Positions 8,411 to 16,572 of a stretch of DNA of 33,282 nucleotides are shown here, piece by piece. The stretch is from a virus: IMG/VR virus record IMGVR_UViG_3300021376_000201, positions 1 through 33,282 of that record; one strand, 5' to 3'. The notes under the pieces are model-generated. The model was not told the origin of the DNA. It worked only from the letters and a program-made list of their open reading frames with translations, and ran no database searches. Made by a program: the position numbers and the translations under genes. How positions within the stretch are numbered: the stretch's first letter is position 1; every line of letters starts with the position of its first letter.

Positions 8411-9126
8411 TATTTATATTTCCTTTTTGACCAAAATAATTTCTTATAGACCCCGCCCTCGCTGGTTCTAAATGTATCAGAAGTTTTCATTGTTTTTGCC
8501 ATAATTTCTTTTGCAGTATGAAAAACTATTTCAGACTCCCAATCTTCTCTTTTAAATGGAATTACTTGTAAATAAGGAGTGCCAGCTGGAACTATTCCAG
8601 TAAATCCTTCTTTTAAGAAGAACGGAATAAGGCCAGATGTTGTAACCTTATCGCTATCTATTATACCACCCACAGTAATCCACGGCAATTCAAAATGATT
8701 TATTGGTGGAACATATATTGAACTATAACCTTCTGGTAATTCTGGAGCCCAATTTGCATACCAATGAAAATGCCATTTACTGCATCCTATTGGAGTTGCA
8801 AATTCTTGCATTGGCGGTCTTTCTCCCACAAAATCGTCAAAACCGACTGGAACTTTAACTTTTATTCTTCCGTTTTTTTCATAAAATTCTAAATCACATG
8901 GAGTCAATAACATATACCCAGTTTGAAAAGTATCAAGTACTGCAGGGCAGGCTTTAAAACTTAGCATCTTGCCCTCACCATTAAAATTTGCAACTGGATT
9001 TCCTTCATGATCTTTTACAAATGTGTCTGAATTTTCCCACCAATGGGGTAAGGTTTTCCTTGCCGTTACAGGAACAGTATCTTCTTTATTGTAATGTTTA
9101 TTTGAATGAAATATAATTTTATTCAT
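8410..9126 (-). CDS. DUF6065-like phage protein
   Basis: A 238-residue soluble protein starting MNKIIFHSNKHYN. It contains PHWWENSDTF, then FKACPAVLDTFQTGYMLLTPCDLEF, and a C-terminal GFTGIVPAGTPYLQVIPFKR. The last block matches the one in the next upstream gene (VITIPANTPVISVMPISL), so the two are probably distant paralogues. Proteins of this type (resembling DUF6065) are found beside oxygenases and fibres in phages; their biochemical role is not known to me. The ATG at 9126 is chosen because it overlaps the preceding stop (TAATG). A start 15 bases earlier, inside the preceding gene, is possible, and neither has a clear ribosome binding site. Confidence 0.6.
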   Translation of the reverse strand: MNKIIFHSNKHYNKEDTVPVTARKTLPHWWENSDTFVKDHEGNPVANFNGEGKMLSFKACPAVLDTFQTGYMLLTPCDLEFYEKNGRIKVKVPVGFDDFVGERPPMQEFATPIGCSKWHFHWYANWAPELPEGYSSIYVPPINHFELPWITVGGIIDSDKVTTSGLIPFFLKEGFTGIVPAGTPYLQVIPFKREDWESEIVFHTAKEIMAKTMKTSDTFRTSEGGVYKKLFWSKRKYK

Positions 9127-9842
9127 TATTTTATACCACACTGTTCTGGACCATCAACTATATTTAATCTTAAAACTTTTATTTCATGGTCTCCAATTTT
9201 ATTTCCCTTATAGTTAACACCGTCTCTATAAAAATTTGTCCATTCGCCTTTTTTATTTATTTCTGAAACTATTTGTCCGTAATCCGCATCTGGGAAAAAA
9301 TTAGATGGAAGATCTGATATTTTTTTAATTACACCTTCTGAATTGTTTAATGATTTTAAAGAAATTGGCATGACAGAAATAACTGGAGTGTTTGCTGGAA
9401 TTGTTATTACTTCATTGGCTTTTGTTATTCTCCAAGCCACTGGAAACTCTCCTGCAAAAAAGGAAGTACTTATTAAAATAGTAAATGGCCAAACTCCATC
9501 TATTGGCCAATTTGGTGTAGGCATGGCCATCATGCTTAAATCTTCTTTGGTTCTTAATACTAATCCTGTTTTAAAACTAATAGTAGCATTTGATCTTCCA
9601 GTATAAACATATTTATGACCACTTAAAATTTTTACATGAGTATCTGTTGAGTCTGAAATTCCATCCCAAATGAAACTTATTTCTTCTGGAAAAGATATGC
9701 CCCAACCCAATCCATTAGATAATGTTACTGGAAAGCAGTGATATGCATGCTTATCAAAAGTCTCTTCCATCCATTGTCTTTTTATCGTTAATGGCTTTAT
9801 TTCTGCAGAATAAGGGCTAGCCTTATATATCTCAAACTGCAT
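9126..9842 (-). CDS. DUF6065-like phage protein
   Basis: A 238-residue soluble protein. It has the sequence build I associate with DUF6065: HCFPVTLSNGLGWGISFPEE followed by a tryptophan-rich strand, a GLVLRT segment, MPTPNWPIDGVWPF, and a closing PANTPVISVMPISL strand. These are beta-rich, possibly cupin-like folds, but I see no clear metal-binding triad. It sits in the middle of the oxygenase cluster next to its probable paralogue, so a common pathway is likely; no reaction can be named. A GGAT ribosome binding site lies 8 bases before the ATG. Confidence 0.65.
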   Translation of the reverse strand: MQFEIYKASPYSAEIKPLTIKRQWMEETFDKHAYHCFPVTLSNGLGWGISFPEEISFIWDGISDSTDTHVKILSGHKYVYTGRSNATISFKTGLVLRTKEDLSMMAMPTPNWPIDGVWPFTILISTSFFAGEFPVAWRITKANEVITIPANTPVISVMPISLKSLNNSEGVIKKISDLPSNFFPDADYGQIVSEINKKGEWTNFYRDGVNYKGNKIGDHEIKVLRLNIVDGPEQCGIK

Positions 9843-9845
9843 ATT

Positions 9846-10502
9846 TTAATATCCATCCTTTATAGACTTGTCTGACATAAATTGTCTATAAAATTGTTCA
9901 TTGTGTGTAGCATCATTATAATCTGTCATTGTAACAATTGAATATTTTAATCCAGACTTTACTGGTAATGCTGCATGAGAAAATAAATAGTTAGAAGGGA
10001 AGATGTATAAATCCCCAGCTTTTGGCTTAATGGTTTTATCAATTTTATCAAATCTTATCCCGCCATCCTCATAATCATCATTGATATAGGCAACCATAGA
10101 AACAGTAGCTATGTATGACCAACCATGATCTGAGTGATAAGAAAAGTGTTGACCTGGCCCATATTTAACAAAGTTCATTGCCTCCCAATATTTCATTTCA
10201 ATATTATAAAATGAACAATAATCATCTAAAGCAATTTTTTGAGCATCATGAACGTCTTGCCAAATTTTATCAAATTCTTTCATATACTTATCTTTGCCAG
10301 GATAATCAAAATATCTTAATTTAAAATCTACACAATCTCTATATTCTGGCATTTTTTCTCTATAACCAACCGTTGCATCTTGCCAGTTATACAAACCATT
10401 ACTGTTTTTTATTGTATTTTCTAATCTATTAATAATTTCAAATTCTGGCTTTATTACATTTCTATAAACCCATAGTCCTGGAAATAATTCTTGTTTTTCC
10501 AT
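9846..10502 (-). CDS. 2OG-Fe(II) oxygenase
   Basis: A 218-residue oxygenase with iron ligands H123-x-D125 (FSYHSDHG) and H176 (FSHAA) and anchor K186 (GLKYSIVTM). The core block is MVAYINDDYEDGGIRF, followed by IKPKAGDLYIFPS. The N-terminus has the shared QELFPGLWVYRNVIKPEFEI block, so it belongs to the long-leader group. It is the first oxygenase after the fibre module in the direction of transcription, and an AAGGA ribosome binding site precedes the ATG. Substrate unknown. Confidence 0.87.
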   Translation of the reverse strand: MEKQELFPGLWVYRNVIKPEFEIINRLENTIKNSNGLYNWQDATVGYREKMPEYRDCVDFKLRYFDYPGKDKYMKEFDKIWQDVHDAQKIALDDYCSFYNIEMKYWEAMNFVKYGPGQHFSYHSDHGWSYIATVSMVAYINDDYEDGGIRFDKIDKTIKPKAGDLYIFPSNYLFSHAALPVKSGLKYSIVTMTDYNDATHNEQFYRQFMSDKSIKDGY

Positions 10503-10745
10503 TTATTTTCCTTCTTCTTTTCCCCATTTTCCAATAGGACATTCCGCATTAGAAAGCATTACTTTTGCTGACATGAGACAACCACATTTTAAACACTGAT
10601 TAGTTATCGTGTAAAACTTGCAACCTTCACAAACTTTTAGTCTATTTTTTGCAACAGATTCATCAGATACATATTTTTCTAAACTTAACAGGTGCCAAGG
10701 TCTGGCCTCTCCTAAAGAGTTTTTCCATTCCTTCCATTTAGACAT
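10503..10745 (-). CDS. Small cysteine-rich, probable zinc-ribbon protein
   Basis: An 80-residue protein with CEGC (about residues 39-42), CLKCGC (about 53-58) and a single later Cys in AECPIGKWG. This spacing suggests one zinc-binding ribbon. The N-terminus has Trp- and Lys-rich WKEWKNSLGEARPWHLL. Similar small proteins lie in the tail-fibre regions of many phages, but their job is not established. The ATG overlaps the stop of the preceding gene by one base (TAATG), so it is probably translationally coupled. Confidence 0.65.
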   Translation of the reverse strand: MSKWKEWKNSLGEARPWHLLSLEKYVSDESVAKNRLKVCEGCKFYTITNQCLKCGCLMSAKVMLSNAECPIGKWGKEEGK

Positions 10746-11188
10746 TATGCTGGAGCGTTAAAATTAATACCGTCCCAAATATAGCCTGCTGCAACAATGG
10801 TTGATTCATCTTCAATTTTTTTAATAGAAACTTCTCCAGCAAAGGCCGCCTGATACATATCGGCTTGTGCAGAACCTTCTATTGCAGTTAAAACTAAAGT
10901 AAGTTTATTGTCATATGTAAAAGCATATCTTTTATTTCTTGTTTCTTGAGTAGAAAAACCTGACTCTGTTCCTCCACTAAAAGAAGAACCGTCCCAAATA
11001 GCTCCTCTTTTTAAAAATTCAGTATTGACATTAGATATTTCTAGTCCAGCAACTGTCTCATTATTTGATATAGATAAATTTAAAATATTTGCAAGGCTAG
11101 TGTCTTCTTCTGAATCAGCTAATCTTATTACCTGAAAAACTTCCCAGGTAGTGGGGCTAGCCTTTGTCAGTAGTGCATATTTGTTCAT
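10745..11188 (-). CDS. Small virion-associated protein with two WDGxxF motifs
   Basis: A 147-residue protein starting MNKYALLTKASPTTWEVFQV. It carries two copies of a small motif, GAIWDGSSF near the middle and GYIWDGINF near the C-terminus, a pattern seen in phage fibre-associated and tail-assembly proteins. No enzyme motif is visible. It sits between the PPxF-repeat protein and the oxygenases. AAGGAG precedes the ATG, and an extended -10 (TGA-TAAAAT) lies further upstream, so transcription may restart here. Function unknown. Confidence 0.55.
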   Translation of the reverse strand: MNKYALLTKASPTTWEVFQVIRLADSEEDTSLANILNLSISNNETVAGLEISNVNTEFLKRGAIWDGSSFSGGTESGFSTQETRNKRYAFTYDNKLTLVLTAIEGSAQADMYQAAFAGEVSIKKIEDESTIVAAGYIWDGINFNAPA

Positions 11189-11206
11189 TATATTCTCCTT
11201 GTATAT

Positions 11207-11215
11207 ATTTTATCA
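11207..11215 (-). promoter_or_regulatory. Possible extended -10 promoter (TGA-TAAAAT)
   Basis: It lies between the PPxF-repeat protein and the 147-residue gene, 18 bases before the ATG at 11188, with an AAGGAG ribosome binding site between. It could drive the small proteins and the oxygenase cluster apart from the fibre genes. Confidence 0.35.
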
Positions 11216-11237
11216 TTTAATAATGTCTATGTCTAGA

Positions 11238-12254
11238 TTACCAATGATTACATCCGTATCCGCAGACTCCTCCACCTACGAAGTGTGGTGGGAAGAATGG
11301 TGGGAAGTGTGGTGGGAAGAATGGTGGGAAGAATGGTGGGAAGAATGGTGGGAAGAACGGTGGGAAGTGTGGTGGGAAGAACGGTGGGAAGTATGGTGGG
11401 AAGAATGGTGGGAAGAATGGTGGGAAGAATGGTGGGAAGAACGGTGGGAAGTGTGGTGGGAAGAATGGTGGGAAGTGTGGTGGGAAGAATGGTGGGAAGA
11501 ATGGTGGGAAGAACGGTGGGAAGAACGGTGGGAAGTGTGGTGGGAAGAATGGTGGGAAGTGTGGTGGGAAGAATGGTGGGAAGAACGGTGGGAAGTGTGG
11601 TGGGAAAAATGGCGGGAAGTGTGGTGGAGTAAACGTTTGAACTGTTGCCGTTGTTCCTCCAGAAGATTCTCCGTTAGCATTGCTTGCAAAAACTGTATAA
11701 CTTTCATCAGCAGATGAATCTGGCAAAGATGGATCTGCAGTATCAAAAGGTGAAGTGGCACTAGCACTTAACTGACCACGTAAATTAGAAGTAACTCTAA
11801 AGGAAGATATTGCCTTACCGCCAGTTGCTGGATTAGACCAAGTAATTCTATCGCTTCCAGAAGGAATTGACCCTCCATGTGGACCAGAAGCAACTGATGG
11901 AGATGGTGCTGCTGGAACAGTTGTTGCTGTTACAGATCCACTTGTTGCTCCAGCAGAAGATCCAGCATTATTTGAAGCAACTACTGTAAATGTATAAGAT
12001 GTGCCTGAAGCAAGCCCAGGAAATGTAAGGGATGTGTTTGCAGTAGTTTGTGTTGTAGTTGCAGGATTTGATGTAATTGTATAAAGAGTAGCTGGTGGTG
12101 AAGCTGCTGGCAAAGACCACGACAATGAGGCTGCGCCATTATTAAATGGCCTTCCTGTGCCTACGTCTGTTGCTGATAGGCCAGTTACTGCATTTGGCTC
12201 TAAGAAGTTGTCTTGTGCTGAGGATTTAATACCTCTCTTTTTATTAATTGCCAT
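11238..12254 (-). CDS. Fibronectin type III tail protein with 29 PPxF repeats
   Basis: A 338-residue protein in three parts. Residues 1-30 are basic and probably flexible. Residues about 18-208 hold two fibronectin III-like units ([28 protein letters not shown]..., then [18 protein letters not shown] and a second copy ending [17 protein letters not shown]). Residues 210-325 are 29 uninterrupted units of Pro-Pro-x-Phe, where x is Phe, His (9 units) or Tyr (1 unit). The protein ends [13 protein letters not shown] with two cysteines. Fibronectin III units are common in phage tail proteins and suggest surface exposure. The repeat should form an extended polyproline-like rod. It lies beside many prolyl-hydroxylase-like genes, so it is a candidate substrate by inference only. 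AGGAG precedes the ATG. Confidence 0.75.
   Translation of the reverse strand: MAINKKRGIKSSAQDNFLEPNAVTGLSATDVGTGRPFNNGAASLSWSLPAASPPATLYTITSNPATTTQTTANTSLTFPGLASGTSYTFTVVASNNAGSSAGATSGSVTATTVPAAPSPSVASGPHGGSIPSGSDRITWSNPATGGKAISSFRVTSNLRGQLSASATSPFDTADPSLPDSSADESYTVFASNANGESSGGTTATVQTFTPPHFPPFFPPHFPPFFPPFFPPHFPPFFPPHFPPFFPPFFPPFFPPFFPPHFPPFFPPHFPPFFPPFFPPFFPPFFPPYFPPFFPPHFPPFFPPFFPPFFPPFFPPHFPPFFPPHFVGGGVCGYGCNHW
11280..11627 (-). repeat. 12-bp tandem repeat, 29 copies, coding PPxF
   Basis: Uninterrupted 12-bp tandem array of exactly 348 bases inside the fibronectin-type protein gene. The plus-strand unit is GGTGGGAAGAAT with variants at a few positions (GTG, GTA or AAC forms), giving PPFF, PPHF or PPYF. 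The unit length is a multiple of three, so slippage would lengthen or shorten the rod without breaking the frame. Confidence 0.95.
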
Positions 12255-12276
12255 CTTTTTCTCCTATCAAATTTTG

Positions 12277-14649
12277 TTAAGCTGTTAAGTCTCCCATAAT
12301 TATCCAAGTATCTGTTGCTCGCTTAAATAATGTTGCTGAAGAATATTGTGAACGCAATTTTAATCCAGGTGTACCATTTAATGTAACCCCTGCTGCGCCA
12401 GCAACTGTAATTTGACCTGTGCCAACCTGTAGGAGATCAATAGATGTTCCTATTGGGTAGGCTGTGGTTGAATTTGCTGGAATTGTTATAGTAAATGCTG
12501 ATGAAGAATTGCATTCAACTAATGTATCTCTTAGCGATAATCCGCCAGTTGATAAATTATATGCAGCGGTAACTGTACTTATTGGCGTTCTTGATGGAAC
12601 ACCTTCTTTTGTTTGTGTGCCGTCTGTAAACGCTACTCCAGATTCTGAAACCGTTACTGTACCAGTAAATGTTGGGGAAGCAAGTGGTGCTTTAGCAGCA
12701 AGGTTATTTGTAAGCGTAGTAGAGAAGTTTGCATCATTGCCAAGTGCTGCTGCCAACTCGTTAAGAGTGTCTAGTGCTCCAGGGGCTGAGGCAATAACAT
12801 TGTCTACTGCAGTTTTTACGAAAGCAGTTGTAGCAATTTGGGTTGTATTGGTTGCTGCTGCTGCTGTAGGTGCTGTTGGAGCTCCAGTAAGTGCTGGAGA
12901 AGCAAGTGGTGCGTAAGTTGAATCTGCAGTTGATGAAGCAAGCTTAGAATCAATCTGTGATTGAATTGCTGAGGTTACTCCGTCAACATATCCAAGTTCT
13001 GTAGCAGAAACTGTTGATGAAATTGCTAACTTAGTCCAATCAATTTCCGCTGAGGCATTAATGTCAGCATTTACAATTGTACCGTCTGCAATCTTTGCAG
13101 AGGTTACTGCGCTATCTGCAATTTTTCCTGTTGTTACGGCTAGATCATTAATCTTATCAGTTTCAACAGCGGATGCTCCTAGTTTTGCTGCAGTAATTGC
13201 AGTGTCTGCAATTTTACCTGTTGGTATTGTTGCATCGACAATCATTGCACCAGTTACTGTGCCATCTGGAAGGGTTACGGTACCAGTAAACGTTGGAGAA
13301 GCAAGAGGAGCTTTTGCATCTAGCTGTGTTTGAACTCCAGAAGTTACTCCGTTTATGTATGCAATCTCTACGTTGGAAACGTCACCAATACTTGTTGAAG
13401 CTGGAAGGGTAACGTTGCCAGTAAACGTTGGGGCAACAAGAGGAGCATAGGTTGAAGCAGCGGTTGCAGATGCAAGTTTATCATCTAGCTGTGCTTGAAC
13501 CGAAGAAGTTACTCCGTTTATGTATGCAATCTCTACGTTGGAAACGTCACCAATACTTGTTGAAGCTGGAAGGGTAACGTTGCCAGTAAACGTTGGGGCA
13601 ACAAGAGGAGCATAGGTTGAAGCAGCGGTTGCAGATGCAAGTTTATCATCTAGCTGTGCTTGAACCGAAGAAGTTACTCCGTTTATGTATGCAATCTCTA
13701 CGTTGGAAACGTCACCAATACTTGTTGAAGCTGGAAGGGTAACAGTACCAGTAAGCGTTGGGCTTGCAATAGGAGCATAGGTTGAAGCAGCGGTTGCAGA
13801 TGCAAGTTTATCATCTAGCTGTGCTTGAACTGAAGAAGTTACTCCGTTTATGTATGCAATCTCAGTTGCACTTACGTCTCCGATAGAAGTTGTAAGGGGC
13901 AAACCAACATTTCCACTAAATACTGGAGAAACAAGTGGTGCATAGGTGCTAGCAACATCAGATGCGTTTGCTTTTGTCGCTAAAGAATTTGTTACTGTTG
14001 TAGCAAAATTAGGATCGTCTCCAAGGGCTTCTGCTAACTCATTTAAAGTGTTTAAAGTTGAAGGTGATGCACTAATTAACGCTGTTATTTGTCCATCTGT
14101 ATAAGATTCAGCATTTGATTGTGCTGTATTGGCAACTGTCTTGGCAAAAGCAGTTGTGGCAATCTGTGTGTTATTTGTATTAGAAGCCGCTGTTGGTGCA
14201 GTTGGCGTACCAGTAAGTTCTGGAGACGTTAAAGTCTTATTTGTTAATGTTTGTGATCCAGTCAATGTGGCAACTGTTGAATCAATATCGATTGTAATTA
14301 AGTTATTTACATCATCATATGTTTTATCAAGACCAGTTCCAGCAACAAGTGCTGCGTTTACTGCATCTTGTGACAATTCGTCTATGCTTGGTATCTGTGC
14401 ATATGGCACCTTGCCAGAACCATCTAGAGTAGCTACGCCACCTGCTTCACCTTTTTGTGATAAAGGAATAAAATCGTCTACTGTGTCTGATAGCGCATAG
14501 TCTAAGCTATTCCATGCCGTTACGCCATCGCCAAATTTAAATGTGTTGGTATCTGTTTCAATACCAATTTCACCTGCTGCCAAAGTGGGATTAGCTGAAT
14601 CCCATTGGTTTGAAGTGCCCCTTCTGAGTTGAATTCTTACTGTTGCCAT
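12277..14649 (-). CDS. Tail fibre with Mtd-like N-terminus and 55-residue repeats
   Basis: A 790-residue tail fibre. The N-terminus (ATVRIQLRRGTSNQWDSANP, then LAAGEIGIETDTNTFKFGDG) matches the N-terminal domain of phage fibres of the major tropism determinant type, which anchors the fibre. The middle is built of repeats such as STYAPLVAPTFTGNVTLPAS with SIGDVSNVEIAYINGVTSSV; three DNA-level copies are 165 bp apart. Two longer units have ALDTLNELAAALGNDANF. The C-terminus is a small beta domain ending WIIMGDLTA, without a chaperone or enzyme motif. AGGGG lies before the ATG and an extended -10 further upstream. It is probably the main receptor-binding or side fibre. Confidence 0.8.
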   Translation of the reverse strand: MATVRIQLRRGTSNQWDSANPTLAAGEIGIETDTNTFKFGDGVTAWNSLDYALSDTVDDFIPLSQKGEAGGVATLDGSGKVPYAQIPSIDELSQDAVNAALVAGTGLDKTYDDVNNLITIDIDSTVATLTGSQTLTNKTLTSPELTGTPTAPTAASNTNNTQIATTAFAKTVANTAQSNAESYTDGQITALISASPSTLNTLNELAEALGDDPNFATTVTNSLATKANASDVASTYAPLVSPVFSGNVGLPLTTSIGDVSATEIAYINGVTSSVQAQLDDKLASATAASTYAPIASPTLTGTVTLPASTSIGDVSNVEIAYINGVTSSVQAQLDDKLASATAASTYAPLVAPTFTGNVTLPASTSIGDVSNVEIAYINGVTSSVQAQLDDKLASATAASTYAPLVAPTFTGNVTLPASTSIGDVSNVEIAYINGVTSGVQTQLDAKAPLASPTFTGTVTLPDGTVTGAMIVDATIPTGKIADTAITAAKLGASAVETDKINDLAVTTGKIADSAVTSAKIADGTIVNADINASAEIDWTKLAISSTVSATELGYVDGVTSAIQSQIDSKLASSTADSTYAPLASPALTGAPTAPTAAAATNTTQIATTAFVKTAVDNVIASAPGALDTLNELAAALGNDANFSTTLTNNLAAKAPLASPTFTGTVTVSESGVAFTDGTQTKEGVPSRTPISTVTAAYNLSTGGLSLRDTLVECNSSSAFTITIPANSTTAYPIGTSIDLLQVGTGQITVAGAAGVTLNGTPGLKLRSQYSSATLFKRATDTWIIMGDLTA
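13343..13837 (-). repeat. Three tandem 165-bp repeats in the tail fibre gene
   Basis: The landmark GTTACTCCGTTTATG (plus strand) starts at 13343, 13508, 13673 and 13838, a period of exactly 165 bp (55 residues). The first three units are almost identical; the fourth, starting at 13838, soon diverges. Near-identity points to recent duplication or ongoing recombination within the fibre. Confidence 0.9.
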
Positions 14650-14672
14650 GTTGTTTATACCCCTATATTAGA

Positions 14673-14681
14673 ATTATACCA
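14673..14681 (-). promoter_or_regulatory. Extended -10 promoter (TGG-TATAAT) upstream of the large fibre
   Basis: The minus strand reads TGGTATAAT, 23 bases before the ATG at 14649, with AGGGG between. It lies in the short gap between the 106-residue and 790-residue fibre genes. Confidence 0.5.
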
Positions 14682-14694
14682 CTTGCTCATTTTA

Positions 14695-15015
14695 CTAGGA
14701 AACCACTCCCGAATCAAATGTAAGAGCAAATGATGAACTGCTTGGGGATCCGCCATCGGCAAATTTAATAGCCTCAGTCACAACCCCATCTCCACCAACA
14801 GAATATATTGGTGAACCATTATAATCAATAGCCAAGCCAATATCATTAAATCCTATATCGTTTGAGTCTGATATATCAATCCACTGATTATTAACTTGAA
14901 TTCTTAATTTATTATTATCTGTATTAAATGCTAGGGGTACTGAGCCTAGTGTAACCTGTCCACCTTGGACTACTAGATTATTTTTAACTTTAAAATCTTT
15001 ATTATTAGTTGCCAC
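14695..15015 (-). CDS. Short fibre-related virion protein, GTG start
   Basis: A 106-residue protein whose first 18 residues (MATNNKDFKVKNNLVVQGGQ) match the start of the neighbouring 491-residue fibre (MATVNKNFRVKNGLVVEGS), so the two share an attachment module. The rest is short and beta-rich; it ends FADGGSPSSSSFALTFDSGVVS, which resembles the LDGGSPNSTYSDPNF ending of the 125-residue protein. The start codon is GTG, as the shared N-terminus shows. A purine-rich GGGGGA lies about 10-16 bases upstream. It is probably a small accessory fibre or the remains of a longer one. Confidence 0.6.
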   Translation of the reverse strand: MATNNKDFKVKNNLVVQGGQVTLGSVPLAFNTDNNKLRIQVNNQWIDISDSNDIGFNDIGLAIDYNGSPIYSVGGDGVVTEAIKFADGGSPSSSSFALTFDSGVVS

Positions 15016-15039
15016 GAGTTCAATTTCCCCCGAATTTTA

Positions 15040-15064
15040 GGTGGGGGATTTTGTGTCCCCCACC
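15040..15064 (-). terminator. GC-rich 9-bp hairpin between fibre genes
   Basis: Perfect inverted repeat GGTGGGGGA / TCCCCCACC with a 7-base loop, 15 bases after the stop of the 491-residue fibre gene. On the minus strand the stem is followed by TAAAATTC rather than a U-run. It may attenuate or protect the mRNA rather than stop transcription fully. Confidence 0.5.
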
Positions 15065-15079
15065 AATTTTATTTAGTTG

Positions 15080-16555
15080 TTAGACAAGCAGAGTAGCGTG
15101 AGCCATTACCTCTGTACTGTTGTTTGTTGGAGTCACACGAATTCTGACATTTCCGCTATCAATATCAGCGTCAATTGTCATGAGTGATCCATTTGTTGTT
15201 GTAATACCATACTCGTTAAGAGCAATATTGTCTGAAGTGTCTAGTGTTACTATTAACTCAGAAACATGGGTATGTGAACCATGTTTTGCCTTAACAAGAA
15301 CTTTAGCTGTTCTATAGTTTGTCTTATTCCAGCTTAGAAGAGTTGTAACTGCTGCGGTTGCAATATTTCCTGTTGTAGCCGCAACCTGACGAGATACTGA
15401 ATTTACATCAAGTGCTGTAAAGTCTGTGTCGCCATCTAGTACATTGGCAAGAGCTGCTGCTGCAGTTGCCTCTGCGGCTGCTTGTGCTGCTGTATCTCCT
15501 GCATCTACATATTGCTTAGTAGCTGCATGTAGAGCGACTGAAGGATCTGCATGAAGTGTTAATGCTCCAGTTAGTGTGCCACCAGTTAGATTTAATTTAC
15601 CAGCCAAGTTGTTTGATATAGTTGTAAAGAAGTTTGCATCATCATTAATTGCTGCTGAAATTTCATTTAATGTATCAAGAATACCTGGGGCTCCGTCAAC
15701 AAGATTTGTTATTGCTGTATCAACATAAGTTTTATTAGCAATTATGTCTGTGTTTACCGAAAATGCACCAGTTCCTGAATTGTAAGATAATCCTGAACCT
15801 GCACTTACTGCCCCACGAGCACGAGCATCTGTGTAATATAGATTTGAACCCTCTCCAATATCTGAAGTTATAAGATCACCAATCTGGGAATCAGTATAGT
15901 CATTTGCATCCTGTAATGCATCAGAGGCTGCGCCATATGCATCAAATGAATTTGCAGCTACACTTACAACACCAGTTGCGGCGTTGTATGTGATTCCTGT
16001 TCCTGCTGATATAGCACTTCTAGCTCTTCCATTTGTAAAGTATAGATTTGAAGAACCTTCTGACAACTGATCAGTATTTGAATCTGCTACGCCATTTTCA
16101 GCAGTAATTGTAAGATTATTTGATCCATCTTTAGAAATTTCAATATTTGTTTTTATTGCATTAACAAGAAGATTTGCAGCCTCTTCTTTTGCACGAGCTG
16201 CTGTATAGTAAAGATTTGTTCCTTCTGTTAGCGCTGTGGTGCTGTGATTAGAAATATCTGAAACTGTACCAGTTACGTTACCAGTAACATTACCTGTTAC
16301 GTTTCCAGTTACATTTCCTGTTACGTTACCTGTTAAATTTGCTGTGATTGTGCCAGCTGAAAAATTACCAGAACCATCACGCTTGACAACCTTATTAGCT
16401 TCATTTGCGGAGGTTGCGGTACCGCCTATCAGATTTACGATATACGATTGATCTGCGTCTTTCTTTGTTAAGATATCAAAGCCGTTTACGGTAGCGGTAC
16501 TTCCTTCAACTACCAGGCCATTTTTTACTCTAAAATTTTTATTTACTGTTGCCAC
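15080..16555 (-). CDS. Tail fibre protein, GTG start
   Basis: A 491-residue fibre. It begins with the MATxNKxFxVKNxLVVxG module, then five TGNV units (residues about 70-97), then repeated blocks such as GTNLYYTAARAKEEA, SNLYFTNGRARSAISAGTG and GSNLYYTDARARGAVSAGSGL, well known in phage fibres. A later segment has GAPGILDTLNEISAAINDDANF and the tail-fibre motif LTGALTLHADPSVALHAATKQYVD. The C-terminal 80 residues (from about 412, YRTAKVLVKAKHGSHTHVSE) form a domain also present in the 183-residue protein next to it. AAGGGGGT precedes the GTG start. It is probably a host-recognition fibre. Confidence 0.78.
   Translation of the reverse strand: MATVNKNFRVKNGLVVEGSTATVNGFDILTKKDADQSYIVNLIGGTATSANEANKVVKRDGSGNFSAGTITANLTGNVTGNVTGNVTGNVTGNVTGTVSDISNHSTTALTEGTNLYYTAARAKEEAANLLVNAIKTNIEISKDGSNNLTITAENGVADSNTDQLSEGSSNLYFTNGRARSAISAGTGITYNAATGVVSVAANSFDAYGAASDALQDANDYTDSQIGDLITSDIGEGSNLYYTDARARGAVSAGSGLSYNSGTGAFSVNTDIIANKTYVDTAITNLVDGAPGILDTLNEISAAINDDANFFTTISNNLAGKLNLTGGTLTGALTLHADPSVALHAATKQYVDAGDTAAQAAAEATAAAALANVLDGDTDFTALDVNSVSRQVAATTGNIATAAVTTLLSWNKTNYRTAKVLVKAKHGSHTHVSELIVTLDTSDNIALNEYGITTTNGSLMTIDADIDSGNVRIRVTPTNNSTEVMAHATLLV
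16271..16330 (-). repeat. 12-bp repeats coding TGNV in a tail fibre
   Basis: About five imperfect 12-bp units (plus-strand pattern GTTACNTTNCCN) coding TGNVTGNV... near the N-terminus of the 491-residue fibre. The third bases differ between units, so the array is older than the PPxF one. Confidence 0.75.
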
Positions 16556-16572
16556 TCTGACAACCCCCTTAT

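Noticed and set aside
11151-11767. Long open frames on both strands over the 12-bp repeat, coding WWEEWWEE-, GRMVGRMV- or SHHTSHHS-type repeats
   Set aside because: They are by-products of a 12-bp repeat, which is open in several frames. Only the frame joined to the fibronectin-type domain has a good start, ribosome binding site and non-repetitive protein part.
11280-13837. CRISPR-like array
   Set aside because: The 12-bp array has no spacers and the 165-bp units are coding repeats; neither has the repeat-spacer layout.
12464-14500. Open frames on the plus strand opposite the large fibre gene
   Set aside because: They lie antisense to a clear fibre gene, have valine/alanine-rich composition typical of its complement, and no ribosome binding sites.
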